Shown in pieces: positions 1-7,839 of a stretch of 64,000 nt of DNA; position 1 is the first letter of the stretch; every line of letters starts with the position of its first letter. The stretch is from Streptomyces sp. NBC_00554 (GTDB lineage Bacteria; Actinomycetota; Actinomycetes; Streptomycetales; Streptomycetaceae): positions 248,001-312,000 of the forward strand of contig NZ_CP107799.1 in NCBI RefSeq assembly GCF_041431135.1, read 5' to 3'. A program made the position numbers and the translations under genes. The notes under the pieces are model-generated. The model did no database searches and was not told the origin of the DNA. It was given only the letters and a program-made list of their open reading frames with translations.

Positions 1-1
1 C

Positions 2-760
2 GACGGCACCTGCCCGGCCTGTCTGCGGGGCGAGTACAACCTCTGCGACAACTTCGGCTTCATCGGCCTCATGGGCGGTGGCGGCGGCATGTCCGAGTAC
101 GTCGTCGTGCCCGCCGGCAACGCCCATGTGATGCCCGACGGCAGCTCCGCGGAGACCGCCGCGCTGGTCGAGCCGCTGACCGTCGCCTGGCACGCCGTAC
201 GCCGCAGCGGCCTCGCCGACGGCGGCACGGCACTCGTCGTCGGCGGTGGCCCCATCGGCCTCGGCCTGCTGCTGGCGGCGAAGGCCCACGGGGCACGCTT
301 CGTCGCCGTCAGTGAGGTGAGCGAGGCCCGCAAGCAGCTCGCCCGTGACCTCGGCGCCGACCTGGTGCTGGACCCCACCCGGGAGGACGTCGTCGCCCGA
401 ATCCGCGACGAGGTCCCCGGTGGCGTGGACGCTTCCTACGAGGCTTCCGGCGCCGGAAAGCCCGCGGTCGACGCGCTGATCGGTTCCCTGCGCAAGGGCG
501 GCCACGCCGTCACCGTCGCGGCCGGGCGCCCGACCGAGTTCGACCCGAACCAGCTGATGCTCACCGAGATCAACTACACCGGAAGCTTCGGCTACAACGG
601 GCCCGACTTCCCCGCCGTCATCGCCGCGATCCACGACGGACGCATCAACCCCGACGGGCTCATCTCCGATCGCATCACTCTGGAGGACGCTCCGGAGAAG
701 GGCTACGCAGAGCTGGCCGACAACGCCGGCGGACACGTCAAGATCCTGGTTCACCCGTAG
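2..760 (+). CDS. Zinc-dependent alcohol dehydrogenase, MDR family (5' end cut off)
   Basis: The reading frame is open from the window edge to a TAG at 760, so the N-terminus lies outside. The visible part starts inside the structural-zinc loop (CPAC, then a third Cys seven residues later), followed by the nucleotide-binding fold with GGGPIGLG. Medium-chain dehydrogenases of this kind oxidise secondary alcohols or diols (threonine, butanediol, sorbitol types) with NAD(P). The C-terminal half is complete and shows no disruption. Substrate cannot be told because the catalytic-zinc region is missing. It converges on the next gene with a gap of only 12 bases and no clear terminator between them. 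Confidence 0.85.
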   Translation, partial: DGTCPACLRGEYNLCDNFGFIGLMGGGGGMSEYVVVPAGNAHVMPDGSSAETAALVEPLTVAWHAVRRSGLADGGTALVVGGGPIGLGLLLAAKAHGARFVAVSEVSEARKQLARDLGADLVLDPTREDVVARIRDEVPGGVDASYEASGAGKPAVDALIGSLRKGGHAVTVAAGRPTEFDPNQLMLTEINYTGSFGYNGPDFPAVIAAIHDGRINPDGLISDRITLEDAPEKGYAELADNAGGHVKILVHP

Positions 761-772
761 CGCAGCCACCCT

Positions 773-2200
773 TCAGCGTCGGTGGAGGGCGAGGACCCGT
801 GCCCCGTTCCCCAACGCCGAAGCCCTTGCGACCGGTTCCGGAGCGTCGGCCGCGTTCGCCCGGAAGGTACCGGCCGACACCCACGCGCACGGCAGAGAGG
901 GTCCCGACCCCGGGTCCGTCTCGGGTACGGCCCGGCCGTACGCCAGGGCGTAGTCCAGCAACCAGCCGACGTTGTCCATGACGGACCAGTACTCGTACCC
1001 CTGTACGTCGACACCGTCCGCCACGACGCTGGCGAGCCAGAACAGCCTCGACTCCAGGAGACGCCGGCGCCTGGCCGGCGCTTCGGTGGCCGGCCCCAGT
1101 ACGTCACCGCGGTCCCCCTTGCCGCTGTCCGTGATGTGCAGCGGGGGGAGGGCGTCGCGGTACAGGTCGTGCACGACCTGTACCGCGTCGGCGAGAGCTT
1201 CGGGAAGTATCGGCAGGCCCAGGGAGGTCGTGGCCACCTCGTCGAAGGGGATGATCGTGAAACCCAGCCTGGCGAGCAGGCCGTTGACCTCGTTGAGAGG
1301 CTCGAAACATCCGAGGGCCGGCAGCACCAGGGGGAGGTTCTCGGGTGCCGCTATCCGGCAGGGTGCGTGCCACAGCAGGTTGAGGAAATCCTGGGGTACG
1401 GCGATGATCTCCATGTCGCCGGGTCGTACGCAGCCGGTCGCCTCGACCGACGGGCCCGGCTCGTCCGGCACCATGTGCCGCCCCAACAGCATCGGCTCAA
1501 AGAGGAGTCCCATGGCCCAGGACTCAAAACGCTCCAGCGCGAGGCGGTCGAAGGGGTCGTCGGTCGCGGGATAGGCGCCGATGAGCGGAAGTGAGCCGCC
1601 GATCCTGCCCAGCACCCCCGCATCCCGGAGGGCCTGGACGGCGAGGCCGTGGGCGAGCAGCGCGTGATGTACGGCGGCCAGCCCTGCGGCACCGCTCGCG
1701 CCCCGGCCGGGTGGCCGCATGCCGGCGACGCGGTCGGCGAGGATTCCGCCCACGGACGGCGTGGTGACCCAGCGGTCCACCCGGTCGCCGAACCGGCGCC
1801 CGACCTCGGCCGCGTACTCGCCGAATCTGAGCGCCGTCTCCCGCGCGAGCCAACCGCCCCGGCTCTCCAGCCAGTCGGGGAGATCCAGGTGCATCAGTGT
1901 CAGATCCGGCCGCAGTTCGGCCTCCAGTACGGCATCGAGCGCGCGGTCGCAGCGATCCAGCGCGGCTCGGTCCCAGCGACCCGGCTCCGGCTGCAGCCGG
2001 GACCATCCGAGGACCGTGCGCAGGGAGACCGCTGTGGCGCCGACGACGTGCGTCACATCATCAGCCCAATGCTGGGCCTGCGGTGAGAGGTTGAGACCGA
2101 GGCCGTCCGCGGCGGGATACTCGGCCAGGGTCTGCGCCGTGGCCATCCCCCAGTCCAGGTCGCGCATCAGGTGAGGAACTTCGGAGCCGCTCATGCGCAC
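773..2200 (-). CDS. Glycoside hydrolase family 1-like protein with altered catalytic residues
   Basis: The 475-residue protein keeps the GH1 scaffold: a GWSRLQP segment (about 65-71), HLDLP (104-108), GGW (115-117), the GDRVDRWVT strand (138-146) and a WSVMDN segment (405-410). GH1 enzymes need an acid/base Glu in the T-x-N-E-P strand and a nucleophile Glu in a T-E-N-G strand. Here the first strand reads TTPSV, so Ser149 replaces the Glu, and the second reads ITDSG, so Asp358 replaces the nucleophile. The usual N-E-W sugar-binding cluster near the C-terminus is also lost (DNVGW). It is therefore likely a pseudoenzyme or has changed chemistry. Start codons at 2200 or 2194 are both possible. 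It is divergent from the GntR gene at 2459. Confidence 0.75.
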   Translation of the reverse strand: MRMSGSEVPHLMRDLDWGMATAQTLAEYPAADGLGLNLSPQAQHWADDVTHVVGATAVSLRTVLGWSRLQPEPGRWDRAALDRCDRALDAVLEAELRPDLTLMHLDLPDWLESRGGWLARETALRFGEYAAEVGRRFGDRVDRWVTTPSVGGILADRVAGMRPPGRGASGAAGLAAVHHALLAHGLAVQALRDAGVLGRIGGSLPLIGAYPATDDPFDRLALERFESWAMGLLFEPMLLGRHMVPDEPGPSVEATGCVRPGDMEIIAVPQDFLNLLWHAPCRIAAPENLPLVLPALGCFEPLNEVNGLLARLGFTIIPFDEVATTSLGLPILPEALADAVQVVHDLYRDALPPLHITDSGKGDRGDVLGPATEAPARRRRLLESRLFWLASVVADGVDVQGYEYWSVMDNVGWLLDYALAYGRAVPETDPGSGPSLPCAWVSAGTFRANAADAPEPVARASALGNGARVLALHRR

Positions 2201-2400
2201 CGCCCGAGATCACACAGCCAGCAAAGCGAACCTGACTGTCAGACCAGGTTCGCGCCGATCGCTCGGACGCTAACACCCGAGTAGCGGCGGCACAATATTT
2301 CTGCCAGGTAACCGCGTAATGAATGTTCACGGGCCCATGGCACCGCGGGCGACCGAGAGCACGAACATGGTGGAGTCCGTGCGGACGGAAGAGCAGATGA

Positions 2401-2417
2401 AGTAAACTATTTTTACT
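2401..2417. promoter_or_regulatory. Inverted repeat upstream of GntR gene 1
   Basis: AGTAAA and TTTACT form a perfect 6-bp inverted repeat around a 5-base centre. It is an AT-rich island in otherwise GC-rich DNA, 42 bases before the start of the GntR gene at 2459 and within the 258-base divergent gap. It is a plausible autoregulatory operator. It is a looser relative of the AGTTA-core motif found at seven other promoters in this window. Confidence 0.45.
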
Positions 2418-2458
2418 AATGAGCGTGCACCACCCGCAGGCCGCTGAGGAGTATTTCG

Positions 2459-3271
2459 ATGAGTGAGGCAGCCCGGTCAGCCGCGGCACCGGCGCGTACC
2501 CCCACCCCGGCCACCAAGCGGCTGTTGGTCGGAAGCCAGGTCCGAATTCCCAAGACCGCCGAGATCATCGCCGGCTCCCTGCGCCGCCAGATCATCCGCG
2601 GCGAGCTCTCCCCCGATGACGCATTGCCGCCCGAGTCCTCCCTCATGGAGCAGTTCGGCGTCTCCCGCCCCACGCTGCGCGAGGCCTACCGCGTCCTGGA
2701 GTCCGAAGGCCTCATCACCATCCGCCGCGGCGCCCACGGCGGCGCCCGCGTCAGCGCGCCCGACCCGGATGTGGCCGCACGGTACGCCGGCCTCATCCTC
2801 GAGTACCAGGACACCACGCTCGCCGACGTCTATCGCGCCGCCACGGTCATCGAGCCCGCCTGCGCCCGTATCGTCGCCACCAAGCACACCGCCGCCGACC
2901 TGGCCAAACTCCGCAGGGCTCTCGCCGCCGAGCAGGCCACCCTCGACGACACCGCGGCTCTGCTCGACGCTCAGGAGAAGTTCCACGCGCTCCTTGTCGA
3001 GCTCTCCCGCAACAACACCCTCGTCCTGCTCAGCACGATCCTGCGCCGCATCATCCGGGAGGCCAACGCCTCGGAGGTCGCCGCCGATCCCGACTCCCCC
3101 GCCCGCCGCTCGCAGGCGCGCAAGGGACACCGGACGCACGTCAAGCTCCTCGCCCTCATCGAAGCCGGCCAGGCGGACGAAGCCGAGAAGCTCTGGGCCC
3201 GTCACCTCACGGCCGCCGATGACGCCGTCAACGCGAAGGGCACCAAGACGGTCCTCGACCTTCTCGGGTGA
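2459..3271 (+). CDS. FadR-type GntR transcriptional regulator 1
   Basis: The 270-residue protein has an N-terminal winged helix (roughly 30-100) with the signature ESSLMEQFGVSRPTLREA followed by LESEGLI, then an all-helical FCD ligand-binding domain (about 105-260). FadR-subfamily members usually bind an organic acid or acyl-CoA and repress catabolic genes. GAGGAG eight bases before the ATG supports the start. It is clearly paralogous to the regulator at 5306: the helix-turn-helix and the segments around PD...RYAG and TTL.DV match closely. The pair brackets an acyl-CoA ligase, so a role in controlling this catabolic region is likely. The ligand is unknown. Confidence 0.92.
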   Translation: MSEAARSAAAPARTPTPATKRLLVGSQVRIPKTAEIIAGSLRRQIIRGELSPDDALPPESSLMEQFGVSRPTLREAYRVLESEGLITIRRGAHGGARVSAPDPDVAARYAGLILEYQDTTLADVYRAATVIEPACARIVATKHTAADLAKLRRALAAEQATLDDTAALLDAQEKFHALLVELSRNNTLVLLSTILRRIIREANASEVAADPDSPARRSQARKGHRTHVKLLALIEAGQADEAEKLWARHLTAADDAVNAKGTKTVLDLLG

Positions 3272-3292
3272 CCACAGCCACTTCAGATCCAC

Positions 3293-3326
3293 CAGGGGCA
3301 GGACACCTTCGGGCGTCCTGCCCCTG
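3293..3326 (+). terminator. Strong intrinsic terminator after GntR gene 1
   Basis: A perfect 12-bp stem (CAGGGGCAGGAC / GTCCTGCCCCTG) with a 10-base loop that can fold further as ACC-TTCG-GG(C) is followed by a T-rich tail. It lies 22 bases after the GntR stop and separates that gene from the ligase operon. Confidence 0.85.
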
Positions 3327-3429
3327 ACTTCTTCGTCATTTCTTCGCTCGGCCGACTCCTGTGCCACCGGTCCGGTCCCGTCCGTGTGCGCAGCCCTCTT
3401 GGCCACTTCTCGGTAGTCGTGTAAAAATC

Positions 3430-3447
3430 TAACTGATTAATCGGTTA
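3430..3447. promoter_or_regulatory. Palindromic operator upstream of the acyl-CoA ligase
   Basis: TAACTGATT followed directly by AATCGGTTA is a near-perfect 18-bp palindrome (one mismatched pair). On the minus strand it reads AATCAGTTAGAT, which matches the AGTTA-core motif at 6127, 18368, 18424, 20468, 37190 and 39504. It lies 27 bases before the TTG start at 3474, so a bound repressor would block the promoter. Confidence 0.6.
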
Positions 3448-3473
3448 CCGTGAAGCACTGCGGAGGGACCCCG

Positions 3474-4976
3474 TTGAACATCGCGATGCTGCTCGACATG
3501 GCAGCGGCAGACGACCCCGACCGGGTGGCGACGGGCCCGCTGAACGCGGGAACGACCCGTGCCGAGCTGCGGGATGCCGCGGCCGGTGTCGCGAACCTCG
3601 TCCGCGCCGTCGGGGCCGAGGAGTTGGTCTTCGCCGGGCTGAACGGGCCCGCCTTCCCTGTGCTGCTCTTCGGGGCCGCACTGGCCGGTGTGCCGCTGGT
3701 ACCGGTGAACTACCGGCTCTCCGCACAGGCCCTCGCCGGCCTGCTCGACCGCACCGAGCGCCCCCTGGTGGTCGCGGACGAGGATTTCGCCGGTGTGTTC
3801 GCCGGCAGCGGCCACGACGTCATCACGACCGCGGACATGTTGCACAAGGCGCGGACGGCGGGGCCCGGCGGCGGGCCGGGGGCATCCGAGGACGACCCCG
3901 CCGTGCTGCTGTTCACCAGCGGAACCACCGCCGAGCCCAAGGCGGCCGTGCTGCGCCACCGCCACCTCGTCAACTACATCCTGCAGACGGTGGAGTTCGG
4001 CGCGGCGGACCCGCACGACGCCACCCTGGTCAGCGTTCCGCCGTACCACGTCGCAGGCGTCGGGTCCTTGCTCAGCAACCTCTACGCCGGGCGCCGGATC
4101 GTCCATCTGAGCAGCTTCACCCCACAGTCCTGGCTGCGGCTGGTCCGCGAGGAGCGGATCACTTCGGCCATGGTCGTGCCGACCATGCTGGCCCGGCTCA
4201 CGGAGCATCTGGACGGCAGGTCCGCCGAGGTGCCGAGCCTGCGCTCACTGGCGTACGGCGGGGCTCGGATGCCGCCCACCGTGCTGGAGGCGGCGCTGCG
4301 CGCCTTCCCGGACACCGGTTTCACCAACGCCTACGGCCTCACCGAGACCAGCTCGACCATCGCTCTGCTCGGCCCCCACGACCACCGGGCCGCCCTCTCG
4401 TCCGACGACCCCGCGGTGCGTGCCCGGCTGCACTCGGCCGGGCTCATGGTCCCGGGCGTGGAGGCTCGGATCGCCTCCTTCGACGGTACCGCCCTGTCCC
4501 CCGGGCACAGTGGCGAACTGTGGGTACGGGGACCGCAGGTGTCCGGCGAGTACAAGGGAGCCGAATCACCGCTCGACGAGGACGGCTGGTTCCGCACCCG
4601 GGACCTCGCGCACTTCGACAGCGACGGCTACCTCTTCATCGAGGGCCGCGCGGACGACACCATCATCCGCGGCGGCGAGAACATCGCCCCCGCCGAGGTG
4701 GAGGACGCCCTGCTGCGGCACGACGCGGTGCGGGAGGCCGCCGTCGTGGGCCTGGCGGACCAGGAATGGGGGGAGCGCATCGCCGCGTTCGTCGTCGTCC
4801 ACGAAGGGACGGAGGTCGACGGCGAGACGCTGCGCGACTGGGTCCGGGCACGCCTACGCGGTTCCAAGACGCCGGACCTCATCGTCTTCCGGGACGAACT
4901 CCCGTACACGCCCACCGGAAAGCTCCTGCGCCGCGAACTGGTCCGGGTGGCGGCATTCGAAAGGAACGAAGCATGA
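3474..4976 (+). CDS. AMP-binding acyl-CoA ligase
   Basis: This is an adenylate-forming enzyme of about 500 residues that would activate a carboxylic acid to its CoA thioester with ATP. It shows the P-loop-like LLFTSGTTAEPK, the YGLTETS motif, the GxRxDD hinge region (GRADDTIIRGGENI) and the C-terminal TPTGKLLRREL with its catalytic Lys. I prefer the TTG at 3474 because GGAGGG lies six bases before it. A GTG at 3450 in the same frame would add eight residues but has no ribosome site and overlaps the end of the operator. The last bases overlap the next gene (ATGA), so the two are probably co-translated. The substrate acid is not evident. Confidence 0.9.
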   Translation: MNIAMLLDMAAADDPDRVATGPLNAGTTRAELRDAAAGVANLVRAVGAEELVFAGLNGPAFPVLLFGAALAGVPLVPVNYRLSAQALAGLLDRTERPLVVADEDFAGVFAGSGHDVITTADMLHKARTAGPGGGPGASEDDPAVLLFTSGTTAEPKAAVLRHRHLVNYILQTVEFGAADPHDATLVSVPPYHVAGVGSLLSNLYAGRRIVHLSSFTPQSWLRLVREERITSAMVVPTMLARLTEHLDGRSAEVPSLRSLAYGGARMPPTVLEAALRAFPDTGFTNAYGLTETSSTIALLGPHDHRAALSSDDPAVRARLHSAGLMVPGVEARIASFDGTALSPGHSGELWVRGPQVSGEYKGAESPLDEDGWFRTRDLAHFDSDGYLFIEGRADDTIIRGGENIAPAEVEDALLRHDAVREAAVVGLADQEWGERIAAFVVVHEGTEVDGETLRDWVRARLRGSKTPDLIVFRDELPYTPTGKLLRRELVRVAAFERNEA

Positions 4977-5290
4977 CAGTGCTCAAGACCGGTGGCCGCT
5001 ACCGGAGTCAGGTCTGCGACACCGAGGTGATCGTGGTCCGCGCCCCGTCGGCCGAGTCCGACCTGCGCTGCGGAGGCACCCCGATGGTGCGCCTGGAGGA
5101 CGGGCAGCCGACGGCATCGAACTCCGGCCCCGCCGAAGGCTGGGACGGGGGATCCCTGCTCGGCAAGCGCTACTCCGATGCCGACGGCACGCTCGAAGTG
5201 CTCGTCACCAGGCCGGGCAACGGCTCGCTCGGTATCGGTGACACGCCCTTGGAAGTCAAACGGGCGAAGCCGCTGCCGGCCAGCGACTGA
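4973..5290 (+). CDS. Small conserved-looking protein, function not recognised (105 residues)
   Basis: The ATG overlaps the ligase stop as ATGA, and the protein runs to a TGA at 5290, just before the second GntR gene. The sequence has no signal peptide or membrane helix. It carries two cysteines in short conserved-looking settings (C15 in SQVCDTE and C33 in LRCGGTPM), an acidic centre and a basic C-terminal KRAKP. I do not recognise the family. Its tight coupling to the ligase suggests an accessory subunit or a partner of a CoA-ester enzyme. By analogy only, the levulinate operon also has a small partner protein, LvaB. Confidence 0.7.
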   Translation: MTVLKTGGRYRSQVCDTEVIVVRAPSAESDLRCGGTPMVRLEDGQPTASNSGPAEGWDGGSLLGKRYSDADGTLEVLVTRPGNGSLGIGDTPLEVKRAKPLPASD

Positions 5291-5305
5291 CTCACGGGGA
5301 GCTTC

Positions 5306-6067
5306 ATGATCACACCACCCAGGTCAACTGCCGTACGCGTACCGAAGGCCGGTGAACTGGTCGCCGCGCAGCTTCGGCGTCAGATCGTGACCGGCGCGCT
5401 CCAGGAGGGGGACGGCCTCCCCACGGAGTCGGCCCTCATGGAACAGTTCGGCGTCTCCCGGCCGACCCTCCGCGAAGCCTTCCGCATCCTGGAGTCCGAG
5501 GGGATCATCCAGGTCAGGCGAGGCGCCCGGGGCGGGGCGCACGTCCTCGTACCGGACGCCTCCGCGGCGGGCCGCTACGCCGGGACGCTGCTCCAGTACC
5601 GGCGCACCACCCTGTCCGACGTACACGAGGCCCGTTCGCACCTGGAAGCCTCGGGGGTGGGCATCCTCGCCAGGAAGCGAACCGCAGCGGATCTGCGCGA
5701 ACTGGACCAGGCGCTGTCCGAGGGCGAGGCGCTGCTGGGAAACCCCGCCGGGTTCGCCGAGGAGTACGACCTCCGGTTCCACCGGCTGCTCATGAAGCAG
5801 GCGGGCAATCAGACCATGCTCGTACTGCTGGACACGCTGTTCACCATCATCGAGCTGCACAACCGCTCGTTCCTGAAGTCCCATCCCCCTGACAGCAGTT
5901 CGAAGAAACTCGTCCGCGCGGCCCACCGCACGCACGTCAGGCTCGTGGAGCTGGTGCGGCAGCAGGACGACGCGACGGCTGTGGGCTTCTGGCACGACCA
6001 CCTGAGCCGGGTCAGCGACTACATGATCACGGACCCGGGAGAGATCGTCCTTGACGTGCTCTCCTGA
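5306..6067 (+). CDS. FadR-type GntR transcriptional regulator 2
   Basis: The 253-residue protein has a winged-helix domain with ESALMEQFGVSRPTLREAF and an FCD domain, and is a close paralog of the regulator at 2459. A GGGGA ribosome site lies eight bases before the ATG. Only 15 bases separate it from the small protein, so it is probably transcribed with the ligase and feeds back on it. The FCD metal/ligand histidines cannot be assigned reliably by eye. The ligand may be the CoA ester or acid made in this pathway. Confidence 0.92.
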   Translation: MITPPRSTAVRVPKAGELVAAQLRRQIVTGALQEGDGLPTESALMEQFGVSRPTLREAFRILESEGIIQVRRGARGGAHVLVPDASAAGRYAGTLLQYRRTTLSDVHEARSHLEASGVGILARKRTAADLRELDQALSEGEALLGNPAGFAEEYDLRFHRLLMKQAGNQTMLVLLDTLFTIIELHNRSFLKSHPPDSSSKKLVRAAHRTHVRLVELVRQQDDATAVGFWHDHLSRVSDYMITDPGEIVLDVLS

Positions 6068-6126
6068 GCCCTCAACAACCCGGTATCCCCTTGCAGATGC
6101 ATTGCCCGGCCGACCCTTAAGCAGTA

Positions 6127-6144
6127 TAAAGAGTTAAATCTTTA
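6127..6144. promoter_or_regulatory. Palindromic operator upstream of the DUF35/thiolase operon
   Basis: TAAAGA-GTTAAA-TCTTTA is a perfect 6-bp inverted repeat around GTTAAA. The central AGTTAAAT is the shared core seen at the other promoters of this island. It lies 15 bases before the first possible start codon of the five-gene operon. Confidence 0.6.
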
Positions 6145-6158
6145 TTCCCAAGGATCTG

Positions 6159-6596
6159 GTGGTGTCACGGGTGCCCGGTCTCCCCCTTCCTGACGCGCAG
6201 TTCGAGAGCCTCGCCTTCTGGACCGGTGGCGAACGCGGCGAGTTGCTGATCCACCGGTGCGGCGAGTGCGGGCTGTGGCTGCATCCTCCGAAACCGGTCT
6301 GCCGGCGGTGCATGTCCCGCGCGGTGACCCCGCAGCCGGTGTCCGGCGAGGGCACGGTGTACAGCTACACCGTCAACCGCCAGCAGTGGATGCCGGACAT
6401 GGAAGTGCCGTACGTCCTCGCGGTTGTCGAACTCGCCGAGGACCCCGGGTTGCGGCTCACCACCCGGCTCACGGGCGTCGATCCCTCCGACGTCCGGATC
6501 GGGCTTCCGGTGCGGGTGGTGTTCGAACAGGTCGAGGAAATCTGGCTCCCGCTGTTCACCCCGCACTCGAAGACCTCGGAGGAGGAGGCCCGATGA
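6159..6596 (+). CDS. DUF35 OB-fold protein with zinc ribbon (acyl-CoA-associated)
   Basis: This 145-residue protein has a rubredoxin-like zinc ribbon (C34, C37, C48, C51) followed by an OB-fold (VSGEGTVYSYTVNRQ and onward). DUF35 proteins pair with SCP2-type thiolases or aldolases; in steroid side-chain degradation the ChsH2 DUF35 domain binds Ltp2 and completes a retro-aldolase. The following gene is exactly such a partner and overlaps by ATGA. Start is GTG at 6159 or 6162; AAGGA just upstream suits the second slightly better. It opens a five-gene operon. Confidence 0.88.
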   Translation: MVSRVPGLPLPDAQFESLAFWTGGERGELLIHRCGECGLWLHPPKPVCRRCMSRAVTPQPVSGEGTVYSYTVNRQQWMPDMEVPYVLAVVELAEDPGLRLTTRLTGVDPSDVRIGLPVRVVFEQVEEIWLPLFTPHSKTSEEEAR

Positions 6597-7774
6597 AGCC
6601 CGCCAAGGACGCGGTGATCAGCGGTATAGGACAGTCGGACGTCGGGCGCAGGCTCGGCCGCTCGCCTCTGTCGCTCACGGTGGACGCCGCTCTCGAAGCG
6701 ATCGGCGACGCGGGCCTCAGGCCCTCGGACATCGACGGCGTCTCCACCTGGCCGGGGGCGTTCGCCGCCACGCCCGGGTTCTCCGGCGTCGGCGTCTGGG
6801 ACATCAAGGACGCGCTCGGCCTGGAGCTGAACTGGTTCTCCGGGGGCATGGAGTCCTCGGGCCAGCTCGGCTCGGTCATCAACGCCGTCGCCGCCGTCAA
6901 GGCCGGTCTCGCGGACCATGTGCTGTGCTTCCGGACGCTCTGGGAGAGCACCGCCCAGACGGCGGACCGCCGCGCGTCCGTAGTGGGCGGCGGCGGGAGC
7001 CGGGTGGGCGGCGCGCACGAGTGGCTGGTGCCCTTCGGCGCGGTCTCGGCCGCCAACTGGTGCGGCATCATCACCCAGCGCCACTTCCACGAGTACGGCA
7101 CGACCCGCGAGCAGCTCGGGGCACTGGCGGTGAACACCCGGGCCAACGCCGCACTCAACCCCAAGGCGGTCTTCCGCGACCCGCTCACCGAGGAGCAGTA
7201 CCTCGGCGCGCGGATGATCTCGGACCCGCTCTGCCTGTTCGACTGCGACATCCCGGTCGACGGGAGTACGGCCGTGATCGTCTCCCGCGCCGACGCCGCA
7301 CCCGGCCTGCGCCGGCCTCCGCTGCGTATCGCCGCGCACAGTTCCGCGCTGCACGGCAGGCCCTACTGGGACCAGTACGAGGACCTCACCTCGATGTCCG
7401 GCGCCGACGCGGCCCGTCAGCTGTGGCGGCACACCGATCTCACGCCCGCCGACATCGACGTGGCCGGGATCTACGACGGTTTCACCATCCTGACGGTGGT
7501 CTGGCTGGAGGCGCTCGGCATCTGCGGGCGGGGCGAGGCCGGCCCGTTCCTGGAGGGCGGGAAGCGCATCGCACGGGACGGGCAGTTGCCGCTCAACACC
7601 GGTGGCGGCCAGCTCTCGGCGGGACGGCTGCACGGGTACGGCCATCTCCACGAGGTCTGCCTCCAACTGCGAGGTGACGCCGAGGCACGCCAGGTGCCCA
7701 ACACCCCCGAAGTCGGCGTCGTCGCCGCGGGCGGCGGTGACCTGGGCGGCGCCCTGCTGCTCACCCGCACCTGA
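6593..7774 (+). CDS. SCP2-thiolase/lipid-transfer-like protein, probable retro-aldolase subunit
   Basis: The 393-residue protein has the thiolase-superfamily fold of the Ltp/SCPx type. Where true thiolases carry the nucleophilic Cys, this protein has SGGMESSGQLG (about 83-93) with no Cys, and the usual NEAF is replaced by a YDGFT segment. The C-terminal GGGQLSAGRLHGYGH resembles the glycine-rich end of the family. Ltp2-type aldolases lack the thiolase Cys and use tyrosines, so cleavage of a beta-hydroxyacyl-CoA into a ketone or aldehyde plus acyl-CoA is more likely than thiolysis. It overlaps the DUF35 gene by ATGA. Assignment as aldolase is inference. Confidence 0.82.
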   Translation: MKPAKDAVISGIGQSDVGRRLGRSPLSLTVDAALEAIGDAGLRPSDIDGVSTWPGAFAATPGFSGVGVWDIKDALGLELNWFSGGMESSGQLGSVINAVAAVKAGLADHVLCFRTLWESTAQTADRRASVVGGGGSRVGGAHEWLVPFGAVSAANWCGIITQRHFHEYGTTREQLGALAVNTRANAALNPKAVFRDPLTEEQYLGARMISDPLCLFDCDIPVDGSTAVIVSRADAAPGLRRPPLRIAAHSSALHGRPYWDQYEDLTSMSGADAARQLWRHTDLTPADIDVAGIYDGFTILTVVWLEALGICGRGEAGPFLEGGKRIARDGQLPLNTGGGQLSAGRLHGYGHLHEVCLQLRGDAEARQVPNTPEVGVVAAGGGDLGGALLLTRT

Positions 7775-7839
7775 TCTGTACCTGACCCGTACCTCATCTG
7801 TATGTGACCCAGGCTCGTGACAAAGGAGTCCAGCCCACC

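Noticed and set aside
7775..7839. Repeated ctgatctgtacc-like string before the aldehyde dehydrogenase gene
   Set aside because: The copies are short and degenerate, and no symmetry or known site is visible.
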